This document shows positions 1 to 7,673 of a DNA stretch of 28,178 nucleotides, piece by piece. The stretch's first letter is position 1. Every line of letters begins with the position of its first letter. Source of the stretch: CAXGUU01 sp964012875. GTDB taxonomy: Bacteria > Pseudomonadota > Gammaproteobacteria > Ga0077536. A program made the position numbers and the translations under genes. Under the pieces are notes generated by a model. The model saw only the letters and a list, made by a program, of their open reading frames with translations. It did not search any database and was not told the DNA's origin. The stretch is taken from contig CAXGUU010000004.1 in assembly GCA_964012875.1 (NCBI GenBank), forward strand, positions 1 to 28,178, read 5' to 3'.

Positions 1-1
1 C

Positions 2-139
2 CTGCAGCGGGTCGAAGGCCGGGTACATTTCGCCGGTAGCGACGTCGCCAACGGCTGGCGCGGATTTATCGACGGTGCCATCGAAAGCGGCCTGACATCA
101 GGCCGACAGGTTACAGAACAACTTACGTCCAACGGCTGA
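2..139 (+). CDS. Flavin-dependent amine oxidase, C-terminal fragment
   Basis: The window opens inside a plus-strand reading frame whose last 45 residues are visible before a TGA at 137-139. They include the stretch VHFAGSDVANGWRGFIDGAI, which matches the C-terminal FAD-contacting segment of flavin monoamine oxidases (family pattern: FAG, a few residues, G-x-x-x-GA-x-x-SG). Known members oxidise primary or secondary amines to imines with release of hydrogen peroxide; the substrate here cannot be told. The N-terminal Rossmann part and the start lie outside the window. The gene ends tail-to-tail with the phosphatase gene at 209, with about 70 bases between them. Confidence 0.8.
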   Translation: MQRVEGRVHFAGSDVANGWRGFIDGAIESGLTSGRQVTEQLTSNG

Positions 140-208
140 CCACGACAGGTCAACGGTAGCGGTCGCCGCGCAGCGTGCACAGCGGCTATTTGCCCCGGTC
201 GTGGTGAA

Positions 209-982
209 CTATCCGGTCATCAATCTGACCAGGGCCAGGTACTCCGAATCTGACAGTCCGACGGCATCGCGGACGAATGCTTCGTACGACGCATGATCGC
301 CCTCCACGGCATCAAGTGCGGCTGCGATCAGCTCCGTGTGCGCAAAGCCAACAACAGCGACCAATTCACGTTTGACATTGCCTTGCAGCACGCCAAGTGG
401 GGGGACGTCCAGATTTGTCAGCAGATAGTCGGCCGTCACGACTTCGCGACTAACACCGGCAATGCGCTGAAGAATCGCCGCCGCGACGCCGGTGCGATCC
501 TTGCCGCCCGAGCAATGGAACAGGCAGGGTAGATCGGTTTCCAGCAGCGCCCGAAAAAGGCGGTTGTAAACCTCCGGGTGTGCGAGCGCCATCGATCGGT
601 ATTGGTCGCGCATACCGGCCCGCACATCGTCCGGGCCAATCGTGCCGTCGTTAATGGCCTGAAACATGTCAAGCGCGCCATCCGGAAGGTAGCCGAAATG
701 TTGCTCGACGGTTTTCAGTGCCAGGGCGGGCGGATTAGGGTAGTTCTCGCGTTCGAACGGTAACCGCAAATCGAAGGTCTGCCTGATGCCCAGATCGACA
801 AACCGCGCTTTGTCAGTGTCGCTCAGATTCGACAGGCGTCCGGAACGAAATATTCGGCGTCTGGTTGTGAAGCCGCCGTTCGCCCGCGGCAGACCGCCCA
901 GGTCGCGGCAATTCATCGGGCCTTCGAAATCGACCCGACGAAGGTCGTAACAGGCGAGCGTTTGTTCGTCTTCCAGGCTCAT
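209..982 (-). CDS. Tyrosine-protein phosphatase (CX5R, Y_phosphatase3 type)
   Basis: Cytoplasmic phosphatase of the atypical bacterial tyrosine/dual-specificity family. The active-site loop HCSGGKDRTG holds the CX5R signature: counted from the upstream TTG at 1000, nucleophile Cys163 and phosphate-binding Arg169. The N-terminal NCRDLGG matches the NFRDLGG motif typical of this family, and total length (257-263 residues) is normal. The start is uncertain: a TTG at 1000 and an ATG at 982 are in frame and neither has a clear Shine-Dalgarno; I chose the ATG. It lies about 65 bases after the methyltransferase gene on the same strand. Relatives act on phosphotyrosine, phosphoinositides or small phosphoesters, so the substrate is unknown. 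No kinase is nearby. Confidence 0.85.
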   Translation of the reverse strand: MSLEDEQTLACYDLRRVDFEGPMNCRDLGGLPRANGGFTTRRRIFRSGRLSNLSDTDKARFVDLGIRQTFDLRLPFERENYPNPPALALKTVEQHFGYLPDGALDMFQAINDGTIGPDDVRAGMRDQYRSMALAHPEVYNRLFRALLETDLPCLFHCSGGKDRTGVAAAILQRIAGVSREVVTADYLLTNLDVPPLGVLQGNVKRELVAVVGFAHTELIAAALDAVEGDHASYEAFVRDAVGLSDSEYLALVRLMTG

Positions 983-1048
983 CGAATCAGTAGCGGTCAA
1001 CGCGGACGGGTCGGGTGAACGACCTCGCGGAATACGGGTTGGGCAAAT

Positions 1049-1900
1049 CTATTCAGGTTTCTTGAACAACAGGGTCATGCGGTTGGATTCGCCAATTGCC
1101 GCGTATTTGGCCTTAAGTTCGGCGTTATCCCCAAAACCATCGAACGTCGGCGGCAGGCGCCACACGAACTCTTCTTCGCTCGGCTGGTCAGCCGGGTTTT
1201 GATTGACTGCGCTTTCGCCAACGAACTCGAACCCGGCGGCGGTCATGATCTGCATGACAAAGGCATGTTTGAGATAGCCACGGTTACCGTCAGCCCACTC
1301 ATCGCTGTTGGATGCCGGCGCCATGTGTTGAACCACACCGACGATACCGCCGGGCTTCAGCACCCGCTTAACATCAGCAAGCGCAGCAGATAGCCAGCCA
1401 CCGTCGTTTTCGTAGCGGGCGACGTTATGCAGTGCCCTGATCAAAAGCGCTGCGTCGGCGGTGCCCGAAAGTTCATCCGGCATGGAGCCGAAATGAAATG
1501 CCGCAAGCTTGGCGCCGGCGCCCCAGGTGTCCGCCTCAGCGGTCCACGTACCAACCCAGTTTTTCTTAGCTTCGAGGAAAGCATCGTCATAGAAGTTGAA
1601 CTTAGGATACATCTCAACTGCGTAATCGGCGCCGATCAGCTTGCCTTCGGTACCGAGCCAAGCCTTCAGAATCTTGGAATACCAGCCACCGCCCGGAAAC
1701 GCCTCTACCACGGTCATACCGGGCTTTAAACCAAAGAAGCGCAAGGTTTCGGCCGGGTGGCGGGCGGAATAACGCGCCTGCACATCTTCGGGTTGCGCCG
1801 TCAGGACGGCGTCCAGTCCATCATCGGCGAACGTCAGAGCCGGACCAGCGACCAAGGACACGACCAACAACGGCAACGTCATGAAACGGCTAAAACGCAT
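1049..1900 (-). CDS. Exported methyltransferase-like protein
   Basis: A 283-residue protein of the predicted methyltransferase group (COG4798-like). Residues 1-25 form a Sec signal peptide (basic MRFSRF start, hydrophobic core, likely cleavage after TFA), so the mature protein should be periplasmic. The SAM-binding motif I is recognisable at about residues 63-74 (VVEAFPGGGWYS), followed by an acidic strand end at GADY and a motif near VLKPGGIVGVVQH. SAM is not normally available in the periplasm, so the role of exported members is unclear; they may bind another ligand. Homologues are commonly annotated simply as class I SAM-dependent methyltransferases. It may be co-transcribed with the downstream phosphatase. 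Confidence 0.75.
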   Translation of the reverse strand: MRFSRFMTLPLLVVSLVAGPALTFADDGLDAVLTAQPEDVQARYSARHPAETLRFFGLKPGMTVVEAFPGGGWYSKILKAWLGTEGKLIGADYAVEMYPKFNFYDDAFLEAKKNWVGTWTAEADTWGAGAKLAAFHFGSMPDELSGTADAALLIRALHNVARYENDGGWLSAALADVKRVLKPGGIVGVVQHMAPASNSDEWADGNRGYLKHAFVMQIMTAAGFEFVGESAVNQNPADQPSEEEFVWRLPPTFDGFGDNAELKAKYAAIGESNRMTLLFKKPE

Positions 1901-2026
1901 GCGAACTACTCCACGCAGAATCAGTTTACGGCGAAGGCGCGCGATTCTAACCCGGATCGGCGCGCGCAGGATGGGGCGGCGGAATTACTCGCCACCCGGC
2001 GCTACAACCCGCGCGATCGAACCGGC

Positions 2027-3454
2027 CTAGACCGGTGGGCGCGTGTTACACCACGGTCGCGCCCTCTCGAAAGCACTGGCGATTCTGAACACCGTCGGAT
2101 CATCGAAAGTGCGTCCAACGATTTGCAGGCCGGTCGGCATATCGTTATCGCCGAAACCGCTCGGAATACTCATCGCCGGGCACCAGGCGAGGTTGTTAAA
2201 TAACCATGTGGACGACCAGCCGACGTAAGGCTGCACGGGTTCGCCGTCGATGGTGAAATCGGTCGCGAACTCATCATGGGTCACCGGCAGGCTCGACACC
2301 GCCAGAGTCGGCCCGATGAGCGCATCATATTTTTCGAGAATGGGACCGAGTGTCTGCCATTGCTCAAAACGACCAGCGTTGGTGTTGTAGAAACGTGCGG
2401 CGCTGTGGGTCAGGCCCTTCTCCGCGATATGCAGACAGAACGGCGACATGTCGTAGCGCCAGCGCGGCAGTAAATCGCCAATGAGGCCGGAGAAGGCTCC
2501 TTCCCAGCGGGTCAGCCACGTGTCCATCGCGCCCCAGTTCCATTGCAGATCAACTTCTTCCACCTTGGCGCCGAGGCGCCTGAGCGCGGTTACAGCTGCC
2601 TTGGTGTTTTTTTGCACGTCCGGTGAGATCGACATGAATCCGTAGTTCGGTGTGTACGCGATTTTCATCCCGCGAATCGATTCGAACTGATCCGGTAACA
2701 CGACGTTTTCGCGCAGCGAACACATGTCCGCGACGTGCTGGCCCGACATGACATTCTGCATCAATGCCGCGTCCGCGACCGAGCGGGTGATAGGCCCGTA
2801 ATGAAGCAGATTCTCCAGTGGATGTTCGCGATCCATCGGATTGCGCCCGAAAGGCGGCTTGTAGCCCACGACGCCACCGAGACTCGCCGGGATACGACAC
2901 GAACCACCGCCGTCAGTCCCATCACACAGAGTGACGAGACCAGCGGCAATTGACGCACTGGCGCCGCCTGAAGACCCACCGGGCGTACAGTCCAGCCCCC
3001 ACGGGTTACGTGTGATGCCCCACAACGGGCTACGCGTGACTCCGCTGTAGGCGAACTCGGGCGTTGTCGTGCGCGAGAACAGGATGGCGCCGGCTTTCAG
3101 CAAACGGTCGACTGTCGGCGCTGTTTGATCGGGTTTGTGATCTTTGAAGATCTTGGAACCGTAGGTCGTCACTTCGCCTTTGACGGAGTGGAAATCCTTA
3201 ATACCGATGGTCAGGCCTTCGAGCGGGCGCGTCCTGCGGCCCTTCGGTTTGGCGTAACGCTTTTCGGCTTCGCGTGCCGCTTTCAGCGCGCGCTCGAAAA
3301 ACGTGTAGGTCGTCGCATTGAGTGTCGCGCCGACCGCTTCATTGCGCTTGATCAGTGCCTTACACAGTTCCACCGGAGAAAGTTCCCGGCTTTGAAATTT
3401 TTCAAGCGCTTCGGTCGCGCTCAGAAAACACAAATCGAGTTCGTCTGCTTTCAT
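2027..3454 (-). CDS. Amidase (amidase signature family)
   Basis: Hydrolyses a carboxamide to the acid and ammonia, using the Ser-cisSer-Lys triad. Numbered from ATG 3454, Lys86 lies in TIGIKDF, cis-Ser161 in the GGSSGG glycine-rich loop and nucleophile Ser185 in GTDGGGSCRIPAS. The 475-residue length is normal. A longer frame reaches back to 3565, but a strong GGGGAGGT ribosome site sits just upstream of the ATG at 3454, so I use that start. There is no signal peptide, so it should be cytoplasmic. Substrate range in this family is broad (aryl amides, N-acyl amino acids, nitrile-derived amides). Next to many oxygenases it could remove nitrogen from a ring-opened amide, but that is inference. 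Confidence 0.9.
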   Translation of the reverse strand: MKADELDLCFLSATEALEKFQSRELSPVELCKALIKRNEAVGATLNATTYTFFERALKAAREAEKRYAKPKGRRTRPLEGLTIGIKDFHSVKGEVTTYGSKIFKDHKPDQTAPTVDRLLKAGAILFSRTTTPEFAYSGVTRSPLWGITRNPWGLDCTPGGSSGGASASIAAGLVTLCDGTDGGGSCRIPASLGGVVGYKPPFGRNPMDREHPLENLLHYGPITRSVADAALMQNVMSGQHVADMCSLRENVVLPDQFESIRGMKIAYTPNYGFMSISPDVQKNTKAAVTALRRLGAKVEEVDLQWNWGAMDTWLTRWEGAFSGLIGDLLPRWRYDMSPFCLHIAEKGLTHSAARFYNTNAGRFEQWQTLGPILEKYDALIGPTLAVSSLPVTHDEFATDFTIDGEPVQPYVGWSSTWLFNNLAWCPAMSIPSGFGDNDMPTGLQIVGRTFDDPTVFRIASAFERARPWCNTRPPV

Positions 3455-3578
3455 TGGATGACCTCCCCAAAATGGCCAATTCAAACGAGCACGCTCATGC
3501 TGACATGACCGGGCTTGATCGGCAACGCGAGCGTCACGTTTGCGCGCAGCAACCAATCGCACCATGCACGGGCGAATC

Positions 3579-4460
3579 TCAGACGGCGTTTGGGGCCAGT
3601 GCCTTCAAAGTCGCCGACTCAACGAGCCCGCTTTGCGTGCTATCCAGAGGCATCACCAGCACCCGGGTCGCACCGGCGCCCAGGTGTTCCTGCACGCGAC
3701 GCTGCAGGGCCTGTGCGTCGCCCCAACCAACCAGCATATCGATCAGGGCATCGCTGCCGCCGTCGGCAAAGTCGTTGTCGTTGAAACCCAGTGCACGCCA
3801 CTCGCGCTGGTAGTAATCAAGCGTGACGTAGTAGGCAAGCGCTTTTCTGGCGGTTGCCCGTGCCCGGACCGGATCAGTTTCCGCAAGCATCATGCAGGTC
3901 GCTGAAAGTTCGGCTTCCGGTCCGATGCGCTGGCGCGACAGCTCAGTATGCGCGGCTGACATGAGGTAGGTGACCGCACCATTGCTGCGCGCTGCCGCAA
4001 GTGCCTGCAACTTCGGGCCGTGGGCTGCGATGTGAAGCGGACCCAACACCTCAGGTTTCGCGGCGGCGGGTTCCAGCGCACTCATTTGCTCAAGGTACTC
4101 GGCAATCTTGGTCGCTGGCGGCCGCCATGCGTAACCGCGGATCTTGCTGATCTCGACGTTCGAGACTCCAAGCCCAAGGATAAAACGCTCTCCGTAAAGT
4201 TCGCACAAGGTATGGCGCGCGTGTGCCGTCGCATGTGCGTCGCGGACATAGACATTGGCAATGCCGGTAGCGATCGAAATTTCCGTTGTATTCGCCAGCA
4301 GGTAGCCCGCGGTCGACATCACTTCGCGCCCCAGGACTTCGGGAATCCAGTAACTGCTATAGCCCATGGATTCCATGGCCTGGACCGACGCGATCAATTG
4401 CGCGCCGGGAACGACGTCCAGAATGGTCAGGACACCTAAGCTGGATGTTTCGTATTTCAT
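3579..4460 (-). CDS. LLM class flavin/F420-dependent oxidoreductase (TIGR03620-like)
   Basis: A 293-residue TIM-barrel protein of the luciferase-like monooxygenase superfamily. Visible hallmarks are the N-terminal LGVLTILDVV strand, the SYWIPEVLGREV segment, the ATGIANVYVRDA strand and the GERFILGLGVSN loop; these resemble the subgroup annotated as F420-dependent TIGR03620. The cofactor (F420 or FMN) cannot be decided from sequence. I chose ATG 4460, which has GGAG six bases upstream, rather than the in-frame TTG at 4463. It starts 13 bases after the MFS transporter stop, so the two are probably one operon: a transporter and an oxidoreductase for the imported compound. Confidence 0.85.
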   Translation of the reverse strand: MKYETSSLGVLTILDVVPGAQLIASVQAMESMGYSSYWIPEVLGREVMSTAGYLLANTTEISIATGIANVYVRDAHATAHARHTLCELYGERFILGLGVSNVEISKIRGYAWRPPATKIAEYLEQMSALEPAAAKPEVLGPLHIAAHGPKLQALAAARSNGAVTYLMSAAHTELSRQRIGPEAELSATCMMLAETDPVRARATARKALAYYVTLDYYQREWRALGFNDNDFADGGSDALIDMLVGWGDAQALQRRVQEHLGAGATRVLVMPLDSTQSGLVESATLKALAPNAV

Positions 4461-4473
4461 CAATTACTCCATT

Positions 4474-5754
4474 TTATGGAATACGAGCGCGCGGTGGTTT
4501 CAGTAAACCGCACAACACGACGGCAGTCACCGTCAGCCCGGCTGCGATTCCATAGGTCATCGCAAAGCCACCTGAATGCTCGGCAATAAAGCCCGCACCA
4601 GCCGGGCCAACGACCTGGCCCACCGCGTATAGCAAGGTCAGAATCGCGAAACTTGCGGTTGCATTTTCCGCGCCGAAATAATCGCCGGCAGCAGCCGCAA
4701 CGATCGACGGCATGCTCCAGGCCGTTAAACCGAACAGCGTGATTGACAGATAAAGTCCCGCCATGCCCATGTCACTGGCGACAACGGCGTAAGCCGTTGC
4801 CTGCAGGCTCAAAACGCTGGACATTCCGATGCGGCGGCCAAGCCGATCCGAGGCGTAGCCGAACAATGGCCCGGAAAAAATACTTAACGCCCCAACGGTC
4901 GACCACATCATTCCGGCTCTGGCCGGGCTCACGGCGTAACTATCTATCATGGTCGTGACAATGAAGGTTGTATAGGTCAGTCCGGCCGCGCCGAAACTCG
5001 CATAAATCACACCCAGCTGCAGCAACAATGGCCAATCGAGTTCGCTCAGCCTGAGCGCCCGGCGCATGGCCGGGTTTTGATCGAGCGCACCGGCGTTGCC
5101 ATACGGTTCGAGCCCGACATCGGCCGGCGTATCGCGCAGCAGCCACGCGGCAATGAGCGCTACAACCAGGTTTGAAATCGCGAACCCGAGCCAAATGACG
5201 CGCCAGGGCGCGAGCCCGCCCACCGATGTCACTTGTGGCACCAGGAATCCTGATATCAAAATACCGAGACCGGCACCGGCCAGTGCAACACCGGCGCCGC
5301 GCGCCCGATGGGATGAATAAAACCAACGTGATGGCAGGGACATGGCAGCGACAAAGGCCGCGCCGCTACCTAGCCCGACAACAAAATAGCTCGCTGACAG
5401 GACCCGCAAGTCAGTGCTGAACACCATGACGGCGAGCCCCATGGCGACGACCGCAAGTCCGGCGACGCACAGCCGTTTCAAACCCAGCCGCGGCGAAAGC
5501 CACGGCATCGCGGCCACTACCGCGAGATACCCGGCGAAATAGCTGGCGCCTAAAACACCCTGTTCGCGGTAATCGAGACCGAGGTCCGCTGCAAGCCCCG
5601 GCAGCACCATGCCAAAGGCGAATCGCGCCAGGCCGAGGACGCCCAGTACGACGAGGAATGACGATGCGACGATGACCCAGGCATAGTGAACCGGCGCGCG
5701 CACCCGCCTTACGCTCTTGCTCGGCAGCCGTGGTCGTTCGAAACGTTCATTCAA
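4474..5754 (-). CDS. MFS transporter (YbfB/YjiJ-like)
   Basis: A 426-residue inner-membrane protein with about 12 hydrophobic segments. The first helix region, beginning HYAWVIVASSFLVVLGVLGL and continuing through ARFAFGMVLPGL, resembles the YbfB/YjiJ group of the major facilitator superfamily. The helix 2-3 region (LSPRLGLKRLCVAG) and the central loop motif GYASDRLGRRIGM, a classic MFS signature with its basic and acidic residues, are both visible. Start ATG 5754 is preceded by GGAG at good spacing. It is the first gene of a pair with the LLM oxidoreductase 13 bases downstream, which suggests uptake or efflux of that enzyme's substrate. Substrate unknown. Confidence 0.9.
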   Translation of the reverse strand: MNERFERPRLPSKSVRRVRAPVHYAWVIVASSFLVVLGVLGLARFAFGMVLPGLAADLGLDYREQGVLGASYFAGYLAVVAAMPWLSPRLGLKRLCVAGLAVVAMGLAVMVFSTDLRVLSASYFVVGLGSGAAFVAAMSLPSRWFYSSHRARGAGVALAGAGLGILISGFLVPQVTSVGGLAPWRVIWLGFAISNLVVALIAAWLLRDTPADVGLEPYGNAGALDQNPAMRRALRLSELDWPLLLQLGVIYASFGAAGLTYTTFIVTTMIDSYAVSPARAGMMWSTVGALSIFSGPLFGYASDRLGRRIGMSSVLSLQATAYAVVASDMGMAGLYLSITLFGLTAWSMPSIVAAAAGDYFGAENATASFAILTLLYAVGQVVGPAGAGFIAEHSGGFAMTYGIAAGLTVTAVVLCGLLKPPRARIP

Positions 5755-5865
5755 GTCTCCGAGGCGCGCCCAAGCGCGATTTTCAACAGCTGAAACCCTG
5801 ACGAGCCTGAACGGAACTACGTGGCTCTACAATGCATACACGGCACTAAGCATTCAGGAAGTGTG

Positions 5866-6798
5866 CTACATCGTCCGCATGATCCCGTAGCCCGCCACCC
5901 ACTCCGGAATGGCGCGGTAATGGAGCACTTCGTAGCTCGCGATGCCGAGTACTTCCGCCGCGGCCGCGGCCATGATCCAGGTACGAATCTCGTGCCCGCC
6001 ACAGCCGCCGTTGGCGGTGATGGCATCGTCGGTCATCTGCTGGAGCGTGTCGAAGTCGTGGTTGACGAGGTGTTCGATGATTTGTTGATCCCACTCGGGG
6101 TTTAATTCGCGGCGATCGCTCACACCGTCGCTTTGCTTTCGGGCCTCGGCCAGCACGCGTTCCTGTCGCGCGGCGCGCTCGTCCGCCGTCCAGCTGCCGC
6201 CCGCTATCAGGCGCTCGCGTACTGGTGGTGGTGCCGAGTCAAGGCTTGGTACGGGCGGATCGTGTGACAACCCGCCCGACGCCGTCACCAGAACCCGCCC
6301 CGAGTAAGCTTTGAGAAACTCGCCGAGTACACGACCGAACTGCACCACCCGGCGAACCGGCGGGCGCGGGGGTGCGGCGCAATTAATGAAGATGGGTACC
6401 ACCGGCGGCAACTGCGCCCAGTCGAACACCTGGGTCAGCAATTGCGTAAAACCGTGGTCGAGATCCATGCGGTGTGAAATCGCGGGGTCGAGGTCGGCTT
6501 TCAGTAAGGCGTCGACCAGGTCAGCCGCTACCCGGGCATCAACTGGCAGCGGACCACCGGGCGTATTCCAATCGCCAACCGACATCGCCTCGGTACCCAC
6601 GCAAAACCCCGGCATCGCGCGATAAAAAAATCCATTGAAGTGATCTGGGCCGATCGCCACCACCAGGTCAGGGTTAAAAGCCTCGACCCCTGCACGTAGC
6701 TCTGATAACGCCTCATCCACAGCCGCTTCAGTTTCGTCCCCCGGGCTGCAAAAGTCTTTCAGCGGTGTATGGGAAGCGAAGATGGCGCTCGCTGGCAT
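5866..6798 (-). CDS. Extradiol ring-cleavage dioxygenase, MhpB-like (LigB family)
   Basis: Class III extradiol dioxygenase, a non-haem Fe(II) enzyme that opens a catechol ring next to the diol (meta cleavage). Similarity to E. coli 3-(2,3-dihydroxyphenyl)propionate 1,2-dioxygenase MhpB is clear along the whole length: GPDHFNGFFYRAMPGFCVG, MDLDHGFTQ, SGGLSHDPPVP, LNPEWDQ and the C-terminal RAIPEWVAGYG. Counting from ATG 6798, the acid/base histidines fall at 115 and 179, the positions I recall for MhpB, which supports that start over the TTG at 6807. It is last of three tightly packed genes, five bases after the hydrolase stop. The substrate may be a dihydroxyphenylpropionate or another substituted catechol. 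Confidence 0.92.
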   Translation of the reverse strand: MPASAIFASHTPLKDFCSPGDETEAAVDEALSELRAGVEAFNPDLVVAIGPDHFNGFFYRAMPGFCVGTEAMSVGDWNTPGGPLPVDARVAADLVDALLKADLDPAISHRMDLDHGFTQLLTQVFDWAQLPPVVPIFINCAAPPRPPVRRVVQFGRVLGEFLKAYSGRVLVTASGGLSHDPPVPSLDSAPPPVRERLIAGGSWTADERAARQERVLAEARKQSDGVSDRRELNPEWDQQIIEHLVNHDFDTLQQMTDDAITANGGCGGHEIRTWIMAAAAAEVLGIASYEVLHYRAIPEWVAGYGIMRTM

Positions 6799-6803
6799 GA
6801 CCC

Positions 6804-7673
6804 TCAACCCCGACCGGACAGGAAATCGATATGCATTCGGTTAAAGGTCACCGGATCTTCAAACTGCGGCCAGTGTCCACAGTCCTGCATCAACACGTAG
6901 CGCGCGTCGGGAATAAGCGCCGCGATGCGTTGACCGACCGTATCTTTGGCCGTGGGGTCATGCGAAGTCCAGACCACCAGTGTCTCATGTTTAATCGCGG
7001 CCCACTCATCATCGGTCAGGTTGTTGCGCTGCCTGATCTCAGGATCCTGTAACACCAGAATGTGTTCCAGCGCTTCCCTGAAGCCCGGCTGCTCGTAAAT
7101 AGCCTTGCGGCAGGCGATAAGATCATCAGTCACCGTGGCGTTGTCGGCCATCAACCATTCAAGACGTGCCCGCACGGTCTCCCAGGTCGGGTCATGGACT
7201 GCCGCGCGGGTCGCATCCTTAATTTTCTTCATGACTTCAGGAATCATGGTTGCGCCGCCCGTGGTATTGAGGGCAAGCCGATGACAGCGTTCGGGGTATT
7301 TCAAGGCAAAGCGCGCGGCCACCCATCCCCCCAGGGATTCGCCGGAAATATGCGCGCGCTCGAATCCGAGCGCATCGAGCACAGCCCGCAAATGCTCGAC
7401 ATAGACATCAATTTCGTAAGGCATGTCGGGCTTGGCGGTCCAACCGTGGCCGACCATATCGATTGCCCAGGTGTCGAAGTGTTCGCCATGCTGGCCGAGG
7501 TTGCGCGCATAACACTCAGCATGTCCGCCGGTGCCGTGCAGCAGTATCAGTGGTGGGTTGTGACTGTCACCACTGTGCAGGTAGCGCGTGTCGATGCCGT
7601 CGGCGTCTATGAACCCCTGCGAAAAGCGGGCCCTTGCCAGATCAACCCAAAAGCTGCGGTGCACCTGGTTCAT
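6804..7673 (-). CDS. Alpha/beta hydrolase, meta-cleavage product hydrolase (MhpC-like)
   Basis: Hydrolyses the carbon-carbon bond of the ring-cleavage product, giving a hydroxydienoate and a carboxylic acid. The 289-residue protein has the alpha/beta-hydrolase triad in order: Ser113 in the GESLGG nucleophile elbow, Asp239 in VVWTSHDPT and His267 in DCGHWPQFE. The oxyanion-hole strand LILLHGTGG is at about 42-50. Length and motifs fit MhpC/BphD/HsaD enzymes. Its ATG overlaps the stop of the upstream hydroxylase gene (ATGA), so translation is coupled, and the ring-cleavage dioxygenase follows within five bases. The context makes a meta-cleavage role much more likely than a generic esterase. Confidence 0.9.
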   Translation of the reverse strand: MNQVHRSFWVDLARARFSQGFIDADGIDTRYLHSGDSHNPPLILLHGTGGHAECYARNLGQHGEHFDTWAIDMVGHGWTAKPDMPYEIDVYVEHLRAVLDALGFERAHISGESLGGWVAARFALKYPERCHRLALNTTGGATMIPEVMKKIKDATRAAVHDPTWETVRARLEWLMADNATVTDDLIACRKAIYEQPGFREALEHILVLQDPEIRQRNNLTDDEWAAIKHETLVVWTSHDPTAKDTVGQRIAALIPDARYVLMQDCGHWPQFEDPVTFNRMHIDFLSGRG

